Assembly (NCBI GenBank): GCA_014529385.2
Contig: CM043944.1
Location: forward strand, 73,396,884 to 73,460,883
Origin: Adiantum capillus-veneris
Lineage: Eukaryota > Streptophyta > Polypodiopsida > Polypodiales > Pteridaceae
Reading direction: 5' to 3'
Length of the DNA: 64,000 bases
The notes below the pieces were generated by a model. The model saw nothing but the letters and a program-made list of their open reading frames with translations. It was not told the origin of the DNA and ran no database searches. A program made the position numbers and the translations under genes. Below, piece by piece: positions 52,957 to 62,980 of the stretch. Position 1 is the stretch's first letter; every line of letters begins with the position of its first letter.

Positions 52957-53322
52957 TTTTGCTTTCAGAAACTCTCTGTGAGAGAGAGAAAAGAGCATTT
53001 TCTTTCGGGGCTTTTGATTTTGAAGCTTTTGGGGCTCTGCTTTTGGGCATCCCTTGTAACCTTTAAATTAGTGGTGAGGGCCTAACTTCTCAGAGCATCT
53101 GGACGCAGAGTCTGAGAGTGAATCCCTAGCCACTCTCTTGTACTTTGAATTGATTAATACAAAAAGAAATATCGAAAGGAGCGCCAGTCTTTGGGGCCAA
53201 TATCTCTAGGAAGGGAAATCCGGCGGGCCAGTGCAAATCTATTGTGATCTGTGAATTGTTTGAAGTGGTTATTTGGTGATGTCACGATTGATTCTTGACT
53301 TGGAGTGTCCAAGTCTGTTACA
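52744..53322 (+). repeat. Gypsy B 5' LTR
   Basis: 579 bases from TGTCACAAAGTGATGACG to CCAAGTCTGTTACA, with a long GA tract at 52877-52951. Confidence 0.93.
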
Positions 53323-53323
53323 G

Positions 53324-53337
53324 TGGTATCAAAGCAC
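53324..53337 (+). promoter_or_regulatory. Gypsy B primer-binding site
   Basis: TGGTATCAAAGCAC one base after the LTR. It matches the initiator methionine tRNA primer word with one change (AAAGC for AGAGC). Confidence 0.8.
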
Positions 53338-53392
53338 GGCCGATTTCTCTTCTACGGGAAATCCGATCCCCAATTTTTTTCCTGCGGCACCT

Positions 53393-54900
53393 ATGGCTTC
53401 ACGCAAGGATCAGTCGACTCCCTCTGCATCTGAAGATGCGGGCTGGGATCACAACGAAGATTCAGACAGAGAGTATGGCCCGCCTCGGCCTACTCAGGAG
53501 GAGCAAAGAGAGATGAAGCGTCGTCAATTGATCGGCAATGCAACAAAGATGATGCTCAGTTTTGCGAAGGATCCAAAATTGGTAAAATATATGAGCGAGA
53601 CTTCTTTTCAGGAAGTGCATGCACAGTGGCAGAAAACCACTACACCACCCCCGAAATCTGCTTTCAAGAAACCTTCTGATCCAAAACAATATTCAGAGAA
53701 GGAACTAGAAGAGGTGGTTGATGCACGGATTGCTCAGCTTTTTGACGCACAGAAGAAAGCCAAAAAGCATGGTAAAAAGAAAAGCATTGACTTTCCAGGT
53801 TATTTGGGTCGTCAGTCGACTTTTGACAAGGCAAAGAAACAAAAGAAGCGTGTTCGATTTGAAAGAGTACCCAGTTCTTCTTCTTCTTCTGACAGTTCTT
53901 CTAGCTCCTTGGATTCGAGCGAAGAAGACGAAAAGGTAAAAAGCGAACCAAGAAGCAACGCTTAGGAAAGGGCAAGAGAAAGGCAAAGAAGGCTAAATCT
54001 CGTCCAGAGACTGACAGTTCTACTGAGGACTCGTCTACATACAGCTCAGATTCCGATGACGGAAACTTTTATACGAACAAGAAGAATTTTTACAAAGCCA
54101 ACCAGTATGACTTTCTCGAAGATAAAAGCAAGAAAGTCCGAGAGTTTAAGGAAGGTGGCCACTCGATCAAGTTTGATACTTTCTCAGGATACTCAGATGC
54201 TTCGAAGGCTTTGTCTTTTATACAGCAGTTTGACATCGCTTTCGCGGGAGGATGCTATTCAGAGCACTCCAAGATTCGGAGAGCTACCTCTTACTTTAAG
54301 GGGAATGCTCGTACTTGGTGGTCCACTCTTCTTTTAAACAAGACTGCGCCAGTTAAATGGCTGAAATTTAAGAAGCTTTTTATTTCTTCTTGGTTGACGC
54401 AAGAATATGAACGAGATGGACGAGCTGCTTGGAACCATCTTCGGATGACCAATAAAGATACAATCAATGCTTTTTGTGAAAGATTTTGAAGCTCTTTTCT
54501 ACCCGCCTCTTCATTCAAGAAGATCTCGTTCAGAGAACGGATTGAGCGGTTTACCTTGGGTCTACCTACATAGATCCGAGATCACTGCTTGGAACAGAAG
54601 TCAGCTTCTATTCAGAAGTTGATGAGTCATGCGAAGCGGGGCTTTGCCATTCACTCTGGCAATCCGACCTACCCCACAGATGAGGCCATGACACAACGAG
54701 CCAAACAAACTTCTGGGAATGAAAGTAGAAGGAAAAAGAGCAACCCAAAGAAGAAGGATGCATGACCCAAGCTTACTCCTCAGGAGAAAGCTCGCTTCAT
54801 TAGAGAGGGGAAGTGCTTTGGATGCGAGGAACATGGACATATCTCCGCGAAGTGCCCTAAAAAGGCACAGAAAGAACAAAATGATAAGAACGACGACAGG
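53393..54900 (+). pseudogene. Gypsy B gag with zinc knuckle
   Basis: Starts MASRKDQSTPSASEDAGWDH at 53393 (the frame is open further upstream, but this ATG follows the leader). A basic/serine-rich tail (VRFERVPSSSSSSDSSSSS) ends at a stop near 53965. In other frames the capsid region has IKFDTFSGYSDASKALSF, ATSYFKGNARTWWSTLL and EYERDGRAAWNHLRM, then the knuckle CFGCEEHGHISAKCPKKA near 54820. At least three frame breaks. Confidence 0.88.
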
Positions 54901-55540
54901 TCTGAGAGTTTGAGAGCAACTGAGGAGCATGGCAGAAAAGGTAGATAGAAAAGTAGAATTGGTACCACATGGCGTGGGACTTGCACCGAATCCAATGAAT
55001 GAAAGTACAAACTTTGCCGCTTTTTGGGGCAAAGTGAAGGATCAGGAAGCTCTTTTGAAGGAGCCAAGGCCAACTTCTTTTCACTTGGAATTGGCGGCTC
55101 GATTTGGAAATTACGCCCAACAGACTGACGCCACAAGCGAAGGTAGTTCGATTGGCATGCGGATGGGATGTTGCCATTACACCGAGCATTGGCAAACTTG
55201 GTTTGCAATGACAGGGGTGTTCAGGGCACGCGAGTGACGTTCTACTCGGAATCCCTTGGTACCACCAGAACTACGCCGTGGTTGACTACCGAGCCGAGAA
55301 AGCGACTTTGACAAAGGAAGGGCTCAGAGATTGTACTTGTTACTCATTCTTTTGGGAGAGAACTGAACGATGGATAAAGATTGAATATGTTTTGACCTGA
55401 ACAAAAGAGCGCGAAGATTTTTCTCCACACTCATGCCGATTGCTTTTTAGAGGGCTTGAAGATCAGACCATTGACCTAATACCTGGAAGCACGTCACCGA
55501 ACCGGCCACCTTACCGTGTGAGCTGAGTACAGATTGAAAA
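54901..55540 (+). pseudogene. Gypsy B protease region, badly decayed
   Basis: Recognisable mainly at the end: DVLLGIPWYHQNYAVVDYRA, the conserved closing motif of gypsy proteases (D..LG.PW). The active-site triad itself is not clear. A 102-residue frame at 54929-55237 covers the front part. Confidence 0.7.
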
Positions 55541-55544
55541 GATT

Positions 55545-56200
55545 ATGAACCAAGTGAAAGACCTCTTGGAAAAGGGTCTTGTCCAGCCTGGTACTTCACC
55601 GTACTGCTCTCCACTATTGTTGGATTTGAAGAAAGACGGATCTTGGAGAATGTGCATTGATTATAGAGCTCTCAACAAAATCACCATCAAGAACAGATTT
55701 CTAATTCCTAGGATCGATGATATACTCGACAGGTTAGAGGGATCCTAGTGCTTAAGCAGGATTGACTTGAAGAGTGGATATCATCAGATCCGAATCGCGC
55801 CGGAAGACGTCTACAAGATAGCTTTTCGGACGACTTTTGGGTTATTTGAGTTTTTCGGTGATGCCTTTTGGTTTAACCAATGCTCCTGCGACATTTCACC
55901 GGATGATGGACAAGATTTTTTCGAGAGCACAAGCTATTTGTTGGCACTTTCTTTGATGATATCATTGTTTTCTCCAAGAATGAGGCATAACACAGAGATC
56001 ATATGCTTCAGAGATACACTTTTTGGGACACTGTCTCAGCAGCAAGAGTGCAAGTGGATTCGGCCAAGATAGAGACTATACGTGATTGGCCCGATTGGAA
56101 GAATGTCCATGAAGTTAGACTGTGTTCGTACTACAGGCGGTTCATACGAAAGTTTGCAGAGGTTGCTTCCCCTTTGCATATCTTGACACAGAAAGGAGTC
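55545..56200 (+). pseudogene. Gypsy B reverse transcriptase
   Basis: Blocks in several frames: [73 protein letters not shown] and [10 protein letters not shown] (catalytic DD), then RDWPDWKNVHEVRLCSYYRR. An in-frame stop before SRIDLK and several shifts. Sequence is missing between the catalytic block and the connection. Confidence 0.9.
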
Positions 56201-56224
56201 CCTTTCTCGTAGGGATCCACAGAA

Positions 56225-57136
56225 GTGACTGCCTTTCAGACATTGAAAGAGAAATTGACTACAGGTTTAGATTTGACTTTGCCGGACTTGCAGAAGTCAT
56301 TTGAAGTATTTTGTGATGCTTATGGTTGTAGTCTGGGTGCGGTCTTGATGCAAGAAGGCCATGTCATAGCTTACGAGAGCCGTTTGTTCTCTAGGCCGGA
56401 GATGACAACACAGATCTATGAGAAAGAGCTTTTGGTGGTTATCCATGCTCTTACTTAGTGGCGGCATTACCTACTCGGAGCGGATTTTACTGTCTTTACA
56501 GACCATCAGAGTTTGCGCTACTTCTTGTCACAGAAGCAGCTTTCGGAAAAGCAGATACGGTGGGCGAACATCTTGTCACAGTTCCACTTCCAGATTGTCC
56601 ATGTGCAGGGACAGCAGAATGTGGTGGCAGATGCTTGGTCTCGGAAGCCGTTGGTTCTGGCTATTTCCACGATACATCATAGGAGCTTCGAGGATATGGT
56701 CGTTCAGTATGCCACAAATACAGATTTTGCAGATATTTTCACACGGATACGGGATGGGGACACAGTTGCTCGATACTCCCTTCAGGAAGGCTACTTGATG
56801 AAAAAGACTATGTTGTGCGTTACACAACCGTTGAGAGAAAAGGTTATGACTGAATGCCGCTGTCCACCTTTTATGAGTCACCGCGGCATTGCTACCACCA
56901 TGAAGGGGGTAGAGAAATACTTCTTTGGGCCGAGACTCAAAAAGGATGTGGAAGAGTTTGTGCGCAGTTGCTTAGTATGCCAGAAGGTCAATTTTGACAG
57001 GCATAAGGCACAAGAATTGTTAAAGCCTTTACCCATACCCACCCGCCCCTGGAAAAGTATTGAAATGGATTTCAATTTTGATCTCCCGGGAACACAGAAT
57101 GATCTTGATGATTTTCCGATTACATGGCACGTTTGA
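56225..57136 (+). pseudogene. Gypsy B RNase H and integrase zinc domain
   Basis: RNase H: FEVFCDAYGCSLGAVLMQEG, IYEKELLVVIHALT then a stop, then FTVFTDHQSLRYFLSQKQL and QNVVADAWSRKP. The integrase N-terminal zinc part is SHRGIATTMKGVEKYFFGPR with CLVCQKVNFDRHKAQ, then SIEMDFNFDLPGTQ, the first catalytic Asp of the core. A stop replaces a codon before WRHYL at 56457. Confidence 0.92.
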
Positions 57137-57449
57137 GACGATTGTCTCCGACAGAGACCCCAGATTTATGAGTTTGTTTTGGAAGGCAATTTGGGAGAAC
57201 ATTGGCACGCAGTTGCAGTTCTCGTCATCGTTCCACTTGCAGACTGACGGGCAATTTGAGATTGCCAATTCAGTGATTTTAGATTTATTGAAGTCTTGTA
57301 TCTCGGATCAGAAGACTCAATGGGAAAATAACTTACCTTTGGTGGAATTTGCCTACAATAACACGATACACTCTTCGACGGGGAAGACGCTATGTGAGAT
57401 TGTTGAAAGTGCTGCGAAGGTTCCATCCTTCCTGAGCACGAAAGATTAG
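57060..57449 (+). pseudogene. Gypsy B integrase core, internally deleted
   Basis: Shortly after the first Asp block the sequence jumps (DDFPITWHV in one frame, HGTFETIVSDRDPRFMSLFW in the other). The usual stretch between the first and second catalytic Asp (KM.HF.P) is therefore missing. The remaining core has HLQTDGQFEIANSVILDLL, where the normal Q(T/S)E is QFE, and VEFAYNNTIHSSTGKT. Confidence 0.85.
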
Positions 57450-57586
57450 ATATTTGAAGCGGATGAATATTCGCGAGATTTGGATACGGCTTTTGCCAAG
57501 GTTCGCGAGACTTTGCAGGAGTCTCAAGAACGACAGAAAAAGGTAGCGGATCGCCATCGTTGCGACTTGAAACTGAAGGAGGATGA

Positions 57587-58018
57587 TTGGGTGCTCTTAC
57601 TTTTGAGAAGGCACGCCTAAGAAAGAAAAAGGGAAAAGAGAGGCTTTTTCCAAAGCTTAGTATGCGATACTACCGACCTTTCCAGATAACTGAAAAGATA
57701 AATGATGTCTCCTTCCGATTGAAACTGCCAGATACTTGGAGGATTCACAATGCATTGCATGTGAGTCTCTTGAAACCTGTTAAGGGTGATGTGTCTGATG
57801 ATGGGGAGCCTGATGAGCAACCCGCAGTGGAAGAAAACGAGGAGACCCTTGTTCCTGAACAGATTTTGGCACATAACGATACGAAGAAAGGTAAAGTCCG
57901 AAGGCAGTTCTTGGTTAAGTTCAAGAACTTTCCTGCATTTGATGTGAAGTGGATGGAGGAGGAGGACCTAGCAGATACTCCTCGGATTGTGAAACTTTAC
58001 CTCGATGTTTTGGTTTAG
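57587..58018 (+). pseudogene. Gypsy B integrase tail and chromodomain
   Basis: 143-residue frame with LSMRYYRPFQITEKINDVSF and LPDTWRIHNALHVSLLKP (GPF/Y-type module), then a spacer of Asp/Glu and a chromodomain RRQFLVKFKNFPAFDVKWME with DTPRIVKLYLDVL. The chromodomain is believed to direct integration by binding chromatin marks. It ends just before the 3' untranslated region. Confidence 0.92.
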
Positions 58019-58614
58019 CATAGTCTACTCCAAACGGAACCCAGAAATTCAGCTTGGCCGAAGATCTGGTGCAGTGGGATGCACAAGAGGGGAGTTACTC
58101 CGCTCCTTTGTCAACAGATGCCTTGATTTTGATACTAAAGTCACTGATGTCTCTTTGAGCTTCAAGGATACTGAGAGCTGACAGTATTCTGCTGGATGAC
58201 TTTATGAAATGGAATTCTTGATAATGATACTGATTTGTTCTCGACTTCTTTTGAGTGCAGGAACTGATAGCCGAAATGACTGTAGCATTTTGGTCTGATT
58301 GATCTCGAATAGACATGGTTGCAATAGGGGTTAGTCAATCAGACGTCGATGAGGTCCCGATTGGACCTAGATGTGATTGCTAGCTACATTGCCGATAAAT
58401 CATGGTCTAAGATCCGAATGAATGTTGAATGTCATGTGATGTCCTGTGATGTCTTCTGATGTCGTGTGATGTGACTGTCGATTTTGTACATGTGCTAGAT
58501 GTGTGTTCCTAGTACGTAGGTACTAACAGTCAATGTCTGCTAAGACGGTTTATGGCTTTTGTCGGTTTTGCAGGCGTAATCGCGGTCGATTACAATGCTT
58601 TCAAGAGGGGGGTA
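58019..58614 (+). other. Gypsy B 3' untranslated region and polypurine tract
   Basis: Noncoding; matches 4928-5276 and, inverted, 41837-42420. GATGTC/GTGATGT words repeat at 58430-58470. The polypurine tract AAGAGGGGGG at 58603-58612 primes plus-strand DNA synthesis next to the LTR. Confidence 0.85.
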
Positions 58615-58806
58615 TGTCACAAAGTGATGACGTGGCGGACATCAAAAACCCTAAAATTCTTGCAAACCCTAATTTCTGCCAAAAACCCTAATTTTCGAAA
58701 ATCGCGGAGGTCAACAAAATTAAAAATTAAAAATTAAAAAAAAAAATTTGAGTGATGCAAATCTCAGCTTTTGGCCAAAAAAGCATAATTGCTTTTTATT
58801 GCTCTC

Positions 58807-58879
<73 letters not shown>

Positions 58880-59245
58880 CTTTTGCTTTCAGAAACTCTC
58901 TGTGAGAGAGGGAAAGAGCTTTTGCTTTCAGAGCTTTTGATTTTGAAGCTTTTGGGGCTCTGCTTTTGGGCATCCCTTGTAACCTTTAAATTAGTGTTGA
59001 AGGCCTCACTTCTCAGAGCATATGGACGCAGAGTCCGAGAGTGAATCCCGAGCCACTCTCTTGTCCTTTGAATTGATTAATACAAAAAGAAATACCGAAA
59101 GGGGCGCCAGTCTTTGGGGCCAATATCTCTAGGAACGGAACTCCGCCGGGCCAGTGCAAATCTAGTGTGATCTGTGAATTGTTTGAAGTGGTTATTTGGT
59201 GCTGTCGCGATTGATTCTTGACTTGGAGTGTCCAAGTCTGTTACA
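58615..59245 (+). repeat. Gypsy B 3' LTR
   Basis: 631 bases, TGTCACAAAGTGATGACG to AAGTCTGTTACA, followed by TSD CTAAT. The GA tract is at 58810-58875. It differs from the 5' LTR by indels and substitutions. Confidence 0.93.
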
Positions 59246-59680
59246 CTAATCAAAAGAGGTCTCCAAGGACTCTAGATGTGGGACAATGGGTTTATCTGAA
59301 GATACCCAAGGAGTCCAAGACTATGCGAACAGGAAAGCATTATAAGCTTTCAGCTAGATATTGTGGTCCGTTTTTTATCACAAAGAAAATTGGCCAAGTT
59401 GCCTACAAACTGGCTCTTCCTTCGGATGTTAGTGTACATCCAGTGTTTCATGTCAGCCGCCTTAAAGTGAAATTGGGCGAAGCTGATATTGTCGTGCCTA
59501 TCGAGGAAAATGTATAGCAAGATATGCAAACTGAGTATATTCCTCGAGAACCAGAAGCAGTTTTGGATCATCGTACCCGTCATTCTCGCCAAAAGGCTTA
59601 TGACGAATACTTAATTAAATGGAAGGGTCAATCTGAAAGGTTTGCTACTTGGGAACCTGTTAGAGCTTTGAAGGCTTAAT
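59246..59680 (+). pseudogene. Gypsy C integrase tail and chromodomain
   Basis: Continuation of the integrase begun at 51860. LDVGQWVYLKIPKESKTM, LSARYCGPFFITKKIGQVAY and VHPVFHVSRLKVKLGEADIV form the GPF module. An in-frame stop (TAG at 59515) precedes IPREPEAVLDHRTRHSRQ and the chromodomain YDEYLIKWKGQSERFATWEP. The stop codon lies just after 59675. Confidence 0.9.
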
Positions 59681-59952
59681 ACCCCCACTTCATTGATGAG
59701 GACATCAATGGTTCTTAAGGGGGGAAGTATGTTATGTCCCGCTCACAGGAGAGGGGATCTAGCCCAGATGCCGTTGGGATGGGCGTCCAGTGTCCGAGCG
59801 GACGTAGTGTGAAGGCTCAATACCCCCACTTCATTGATGAGGACATCAATGGTTCTTAAGGGGGGAAGTATGTTATGTCCCGCTCACAGGAGAGGGGATC
59901 TAGCCCAGATGCCGTCGGGATGGACGTCCAGTGTCCGAGCGGACGTAGTGTG
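59671..59952 (+). repeat. 141-bp tandem duplication spanning gypsy C tract and LTR head
   Basis: Two head-to-tail units, 59671-59811 and 59812-59952, each running from AAGGCT(T/C)AATACCCCCAC through the purine tract AAGGGGGGAAGTA and the first 80 or so bases of the LTR (TGTTATGTCCCGCTC). The units differ at only a few bases. The second LTR head belongs to the full 3' LTR. Confidence 0.92.
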
Positions 59953-60232
59953 AACACGGCCAGTGTAGCCGGCCATTATTATAAAAGGGAGGCCAAGGCC
60001 TCATTTACAGTTATCGACCCCCACTGGCAGAGTGCCAGTGGTTAGCCCGCGAGGCTAGGAGTGCACGAGGTCACCTCGAGGAGGTGAGGCCGGGTGGTAT
60101 GGGACGTCCGGTCTTACACGTGCACGCCTACGTCCTCAGACGCTGGCCCCAGCACGATGGCGGGAGGTTCGTCCGACACGCATCTGTAGGCAGTCCGTGT
60201 GGCCGGGAAATCCTATCTCCGCATTCGTTTCA
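59871..60232 (+). repeat. Gypsy C 3' LTR
   Basis: 362 bases ending TTCGTTTCA followed by TSD CGCCC. It is shorter than the 5' LTR by small deletions around 60140-60160. Confidence 0.92.
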
Positions 60233-60684
60233 CGCCCCCTTTCGGTATTTCTTTTTGTGTTAATATGTGTTCAAAGTACAAGAGAGTGGGAGGGTTCTCA
60301 CTCTCAGACTCTGCGTCCAGATGCTCTGAGAAGTGAGGCCCTACCCACTAATTTATAGGTTACAAGGGATGCCCAAAAGCAGAGACCCAAAATCAAAAGC
60401 TTTTAAGCTTTTCAAAATAAAGCAATTAATCCCCAAAAGCCTTACTAAATCTGCCAGCATAAAAACAGCCAGCGTAAAAGCAATTTTCCGTACACTGTCA
60501 GCGTAAAAAGCGGAAATCCGTACGGCAGGCCACGTCAGTACTGTCAACATGAAATCCGACGCAATCTCCGAGATTGCCGTACAGTTACCACGTGTCCGCT
60601 GCTGGCCAGATTCGAGGTGTCTGAGTCTGTTGTCCCACTGTATGAGTATGTCCCGGGGCCATGCCACATCACCCATTTGTGACA
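60233..60684 (-). repeat. B2 5' LTR, right part
   Basis: Resumes the LTR interrupted at 43134 (CGCCCCCTTTCGGTATTTC) and ends CCATTTGTGACA at 60684, the complement of the LTR 5' terminus. It matches 38473-38928 over most of its length. Confidence 0.85.
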
Positions 60685-61328
60685 AGCAGGCTGGAGCGTA
60701 GGTCGACCCCCTTGTATCATTATCATCTTGCTAGTGGAGGATAGCTCAAACTGTAGTGCAAGGCCCGTGAGGGTGGACCAAGCAGCTGGCCCCCAAGTGT
60801 ACTGCCACGCTATGGAAAGAGTTGGCATCAGCCGAAGGACCCGGAGCCAAACTTGTTGTGCCATAGGGCAGTCCCACAAACAGTGACGCTGACTCTCCGA
60901 AGGATGGTCACAAGCTGCGCAAGCTGCCGAAAGGCCACTATGTACTAGTTAGCTCCCCATTGCTGTAGCTCTATGTGCAACTAGCCACTGGAACAAAGTG
61001 ACTCGCCGCAGCTGTTTGGAGTCCCACAACCTTGCCCAAAAGGCTAACAAGAATTCAATTGTGACACCCTCCTCCTGCCAATGAAGTGCTATAGCACGAG
61101 CCTCTCTCCGTGCCGCAAGTACGTGACGTCCTAGTCGAACAATGTACTGAAAGAAAGAGACCCCTGGATGGTCGGGTGAAGAGCAAGGGTCCCTCCAAAA
61201 CCACTCTCAAGGATCCTACTGCACTTGTGCCAGTGGGCAGCTCTCCCAAGCCCAAAGCCTCCAATGGCCCTATCTCCAGAGCTGTTGGGTCAAGATCAAT
61301 GACACAAGTCCTCCCGCAGATGCCTACT
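60685..61328 (-). pseudogene. LINE zinc-binding region fragment
   Basis: The minus-strand frame 60879-60544 begins MWDCPMAQQVWLRVLRLMP and continues WGPAAWSTLTGLALQFEL. When the preceding frame is included the pattern is ESQRHCLWDCP.A..VW, the zinc-binding region that follows the reverse transcriptase of plant LINEs. The rest towards 61328 is broken into frames without motif. It is cut off by the A-family LTR at 61329. Confidence 0.6.
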
Positions 61329-62500
61329 TGTCACGTGACACATCCAACCCTATGTGTCCGTGGACAAGCTACAGCATGACCAGGGTTCAATTCCGTCAAG
61401 TCAGTCTAGATTTAGAAGTGATCTGGCACTTTTGTGAGTCTATTTGCAGACCGTGCATGTCCAGACACTTAGTGTAGATGCATATTCTCTGGTCGCACAT
61501 AGCATGATCATAAGCATTCCCATCAGAATCCTTCAGGGGAATTTTCCAGTGCATTTAACCTATTTTCCCTATTTTTAACATTTTTCACTTATTATTTTTA
61601 AGTGACTTTTGTTGGAAAGTAGGTAGGGCAAATTGAGTAAGTTTGTATATAAGCAAACCTAGACTAGCACTAATTGGCAGAAGAGGCAATAGGAGCACTC
61701 GCTCAACAGGCAACTTCTCAGTAGAACCCCAAGCCCTAGCGTTTTTGGACCAGATCAGCCAGCGATTTGCACTTGCAGGTTCCGACGACAGCAGAACATC
61801 AGATCAGCCTAGCGTTTTGCATTTGCAGAACAACCGGCGACAGATTTGCAGATTGCAGCCGTAGCGTTTTTGCATCTGCATCATAACCCAACGTTTTGTA
61901 AATTCACCACGACGGAACATCAAGAAACCTCAGGGTTTTCAGTTTTCAGCCCTTGGACACCACAGATCAAGTCCCGAACCTCGCAGATCTCACCTTCCCG
62001 CAGCAGTTCCTCGCCGCACGGTCAGTTTCCGCGAAGTTTACAATTTCAGCCCGGAAAACACAGATTTCAGCATCTGCGTTTTCAGCGCGTCGTCGTCGCA
62101 TCGTCGTCATCGACATAGAGTCAGAATTCAGCAGATACAAGATTTGCAGATTTCAGCCCTTAGCGTTTTCAGATTTTAGCCCGTCTCGTCGTCGTCCTCA
62201 TCATTGTCGACAAGTCTAAGCATTGTAGAGATTTGTGCAATCAATAGTAGACCGCTCTCGCCACAGAGAGTGGGGCCTTTGGAGGAGGGTTTTACAACGT
62301 CTCTGGTGTCGTATTCTCTTCTCTATCTCTCAGTCTCATGCACTTTCATTCACAGTGTCCATTCACTTTGTTTGTGTCCATTGCACTCTCTCACTAAAGG
62401 AACGGAAGGCTCTCCCTTCCGTAAGTAAAAGGAACCTTGAGCACAGTTCAGAGCACTCATCTTGAGCAAAGTTCAAACATGCATTCCGCTGCACCTAACA
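61329..62500 (+). repeat. Family A 5' LTR
   Basis: 1172 bases from the palindromic TGTCACGTGACA to CCGCTGCACCTAACA. TATA-like TATATAAG at 61646-61653 and a cluster of AGCGTTTT words at 61735-62170. Confidence 0.9.
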
Positions 62501-62501
62501 T

Positions 62502-62513
62502 TGGTATCAGAGC
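62502..62513 (+). promoter_or_regulatory. Family A primer-binding site
   Basis: TGGTATCAGAGC, the standard plant initiator methionine tRNA match, one base after the LTR. Confidence 0.9.
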
Positions 62514-62839
62514 TTTGGCAGTGTTCTGTATCACTCAAGGAAAGAACCACAGAATTTTTTTTTGCTTGTTGCGGTCGCACGTAACCCAAGTCCTCTTGGG
62601 CGTGTCGATTCCTAATCGTGTTTTTGAAGAGTGATAGGAATCCCAAGAAAGAAGGGCTTGTCCAGCCTCCCCTTGTGCCTCTTTTCATTCATTGAGAGCG
62701 GACCGTGCACTTAGCGGCCGGCCAATCGACGTGAGATGGGAAAAAGCAACCTTGGTGTGAGCGCAAGGCCGCCAAGGGGTGCGCCTGCAGAAAAGAGCAG
62801 AACCCGGGTGAAGAGAAGATCCTTCTCTATCACAGATTG

Positions 62840-62960
62840 CAAGCGAAAGAAGAACTCAAGAACCTCAAGACCCTCAAGACCCTCAAGAACTCAAGAACCT
62901 CAAGACCCTCAAGAACTCAAGAACCCAAGTTCCTCGTGAACTTAAGAACCCAAGACCACA
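62840..62960 (+). repeat. AAGAACTC/AAGACCCTC short tandem array in leader
   Basis: Imperfect repeats of (A)AGAAC(C)TCAAGACCCTC, about nine to fifteen bases per unit, just before the ATG at 62981. Confidence 0.75.
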
Positions 62961-62980
62961 AGAACCCACGACTTCAGTGG

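Larger units (their letters stand above)
52744..59245 (+). mobile_element. Ty3-gypsy element B (chromovirus) with TSD CTAAT
   Basis: 6502-bp element inserted into the integrase of gypsy C. LTRs 52744-53322 and 58615-59245; duplications CTAAT at 52739-52743 and 59246-59250; primer site TGGTATCAAAGC at 53324; polypurine tract at 58603-58612. Gag, protease, reverse transcriptase, RNase H, integrase and chromodomain are present in order but broken by many stops and frameshifts, with a deletion in the integrase core. Confidence 0.94.
43135..60232 (+). mobile_element. Ty3-gypsy element C (chromovirus type) with nested LINE and gypsy B
   Basis: LTRs 43135-43518 and 59871-60232; TSD CGCCC on both sides; primer site TGGTATCACAGC at 43519. 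Leader 43531-48552 is interrupted by a minus-strand LINE. Gag, protease, reverse transcriptase, RNase H and integrase follow on 48553-52743. Gypsy B is inserted at 52744-59245 (TSD CTAAT), and the integrase tail with chromodomain resumes at 59246-59680. Several frameshifts and stops make it inactive. The order RT-RNase H-integrase-chromodomain is typical of plant chromoviruses. Confidence 0.92.

Noticed and set aside
53462-55208. Minus-strand frames within gypsy B gag
   Set aside because: Antisense shadows; no recognised motif and gag is clear on the plus strand.
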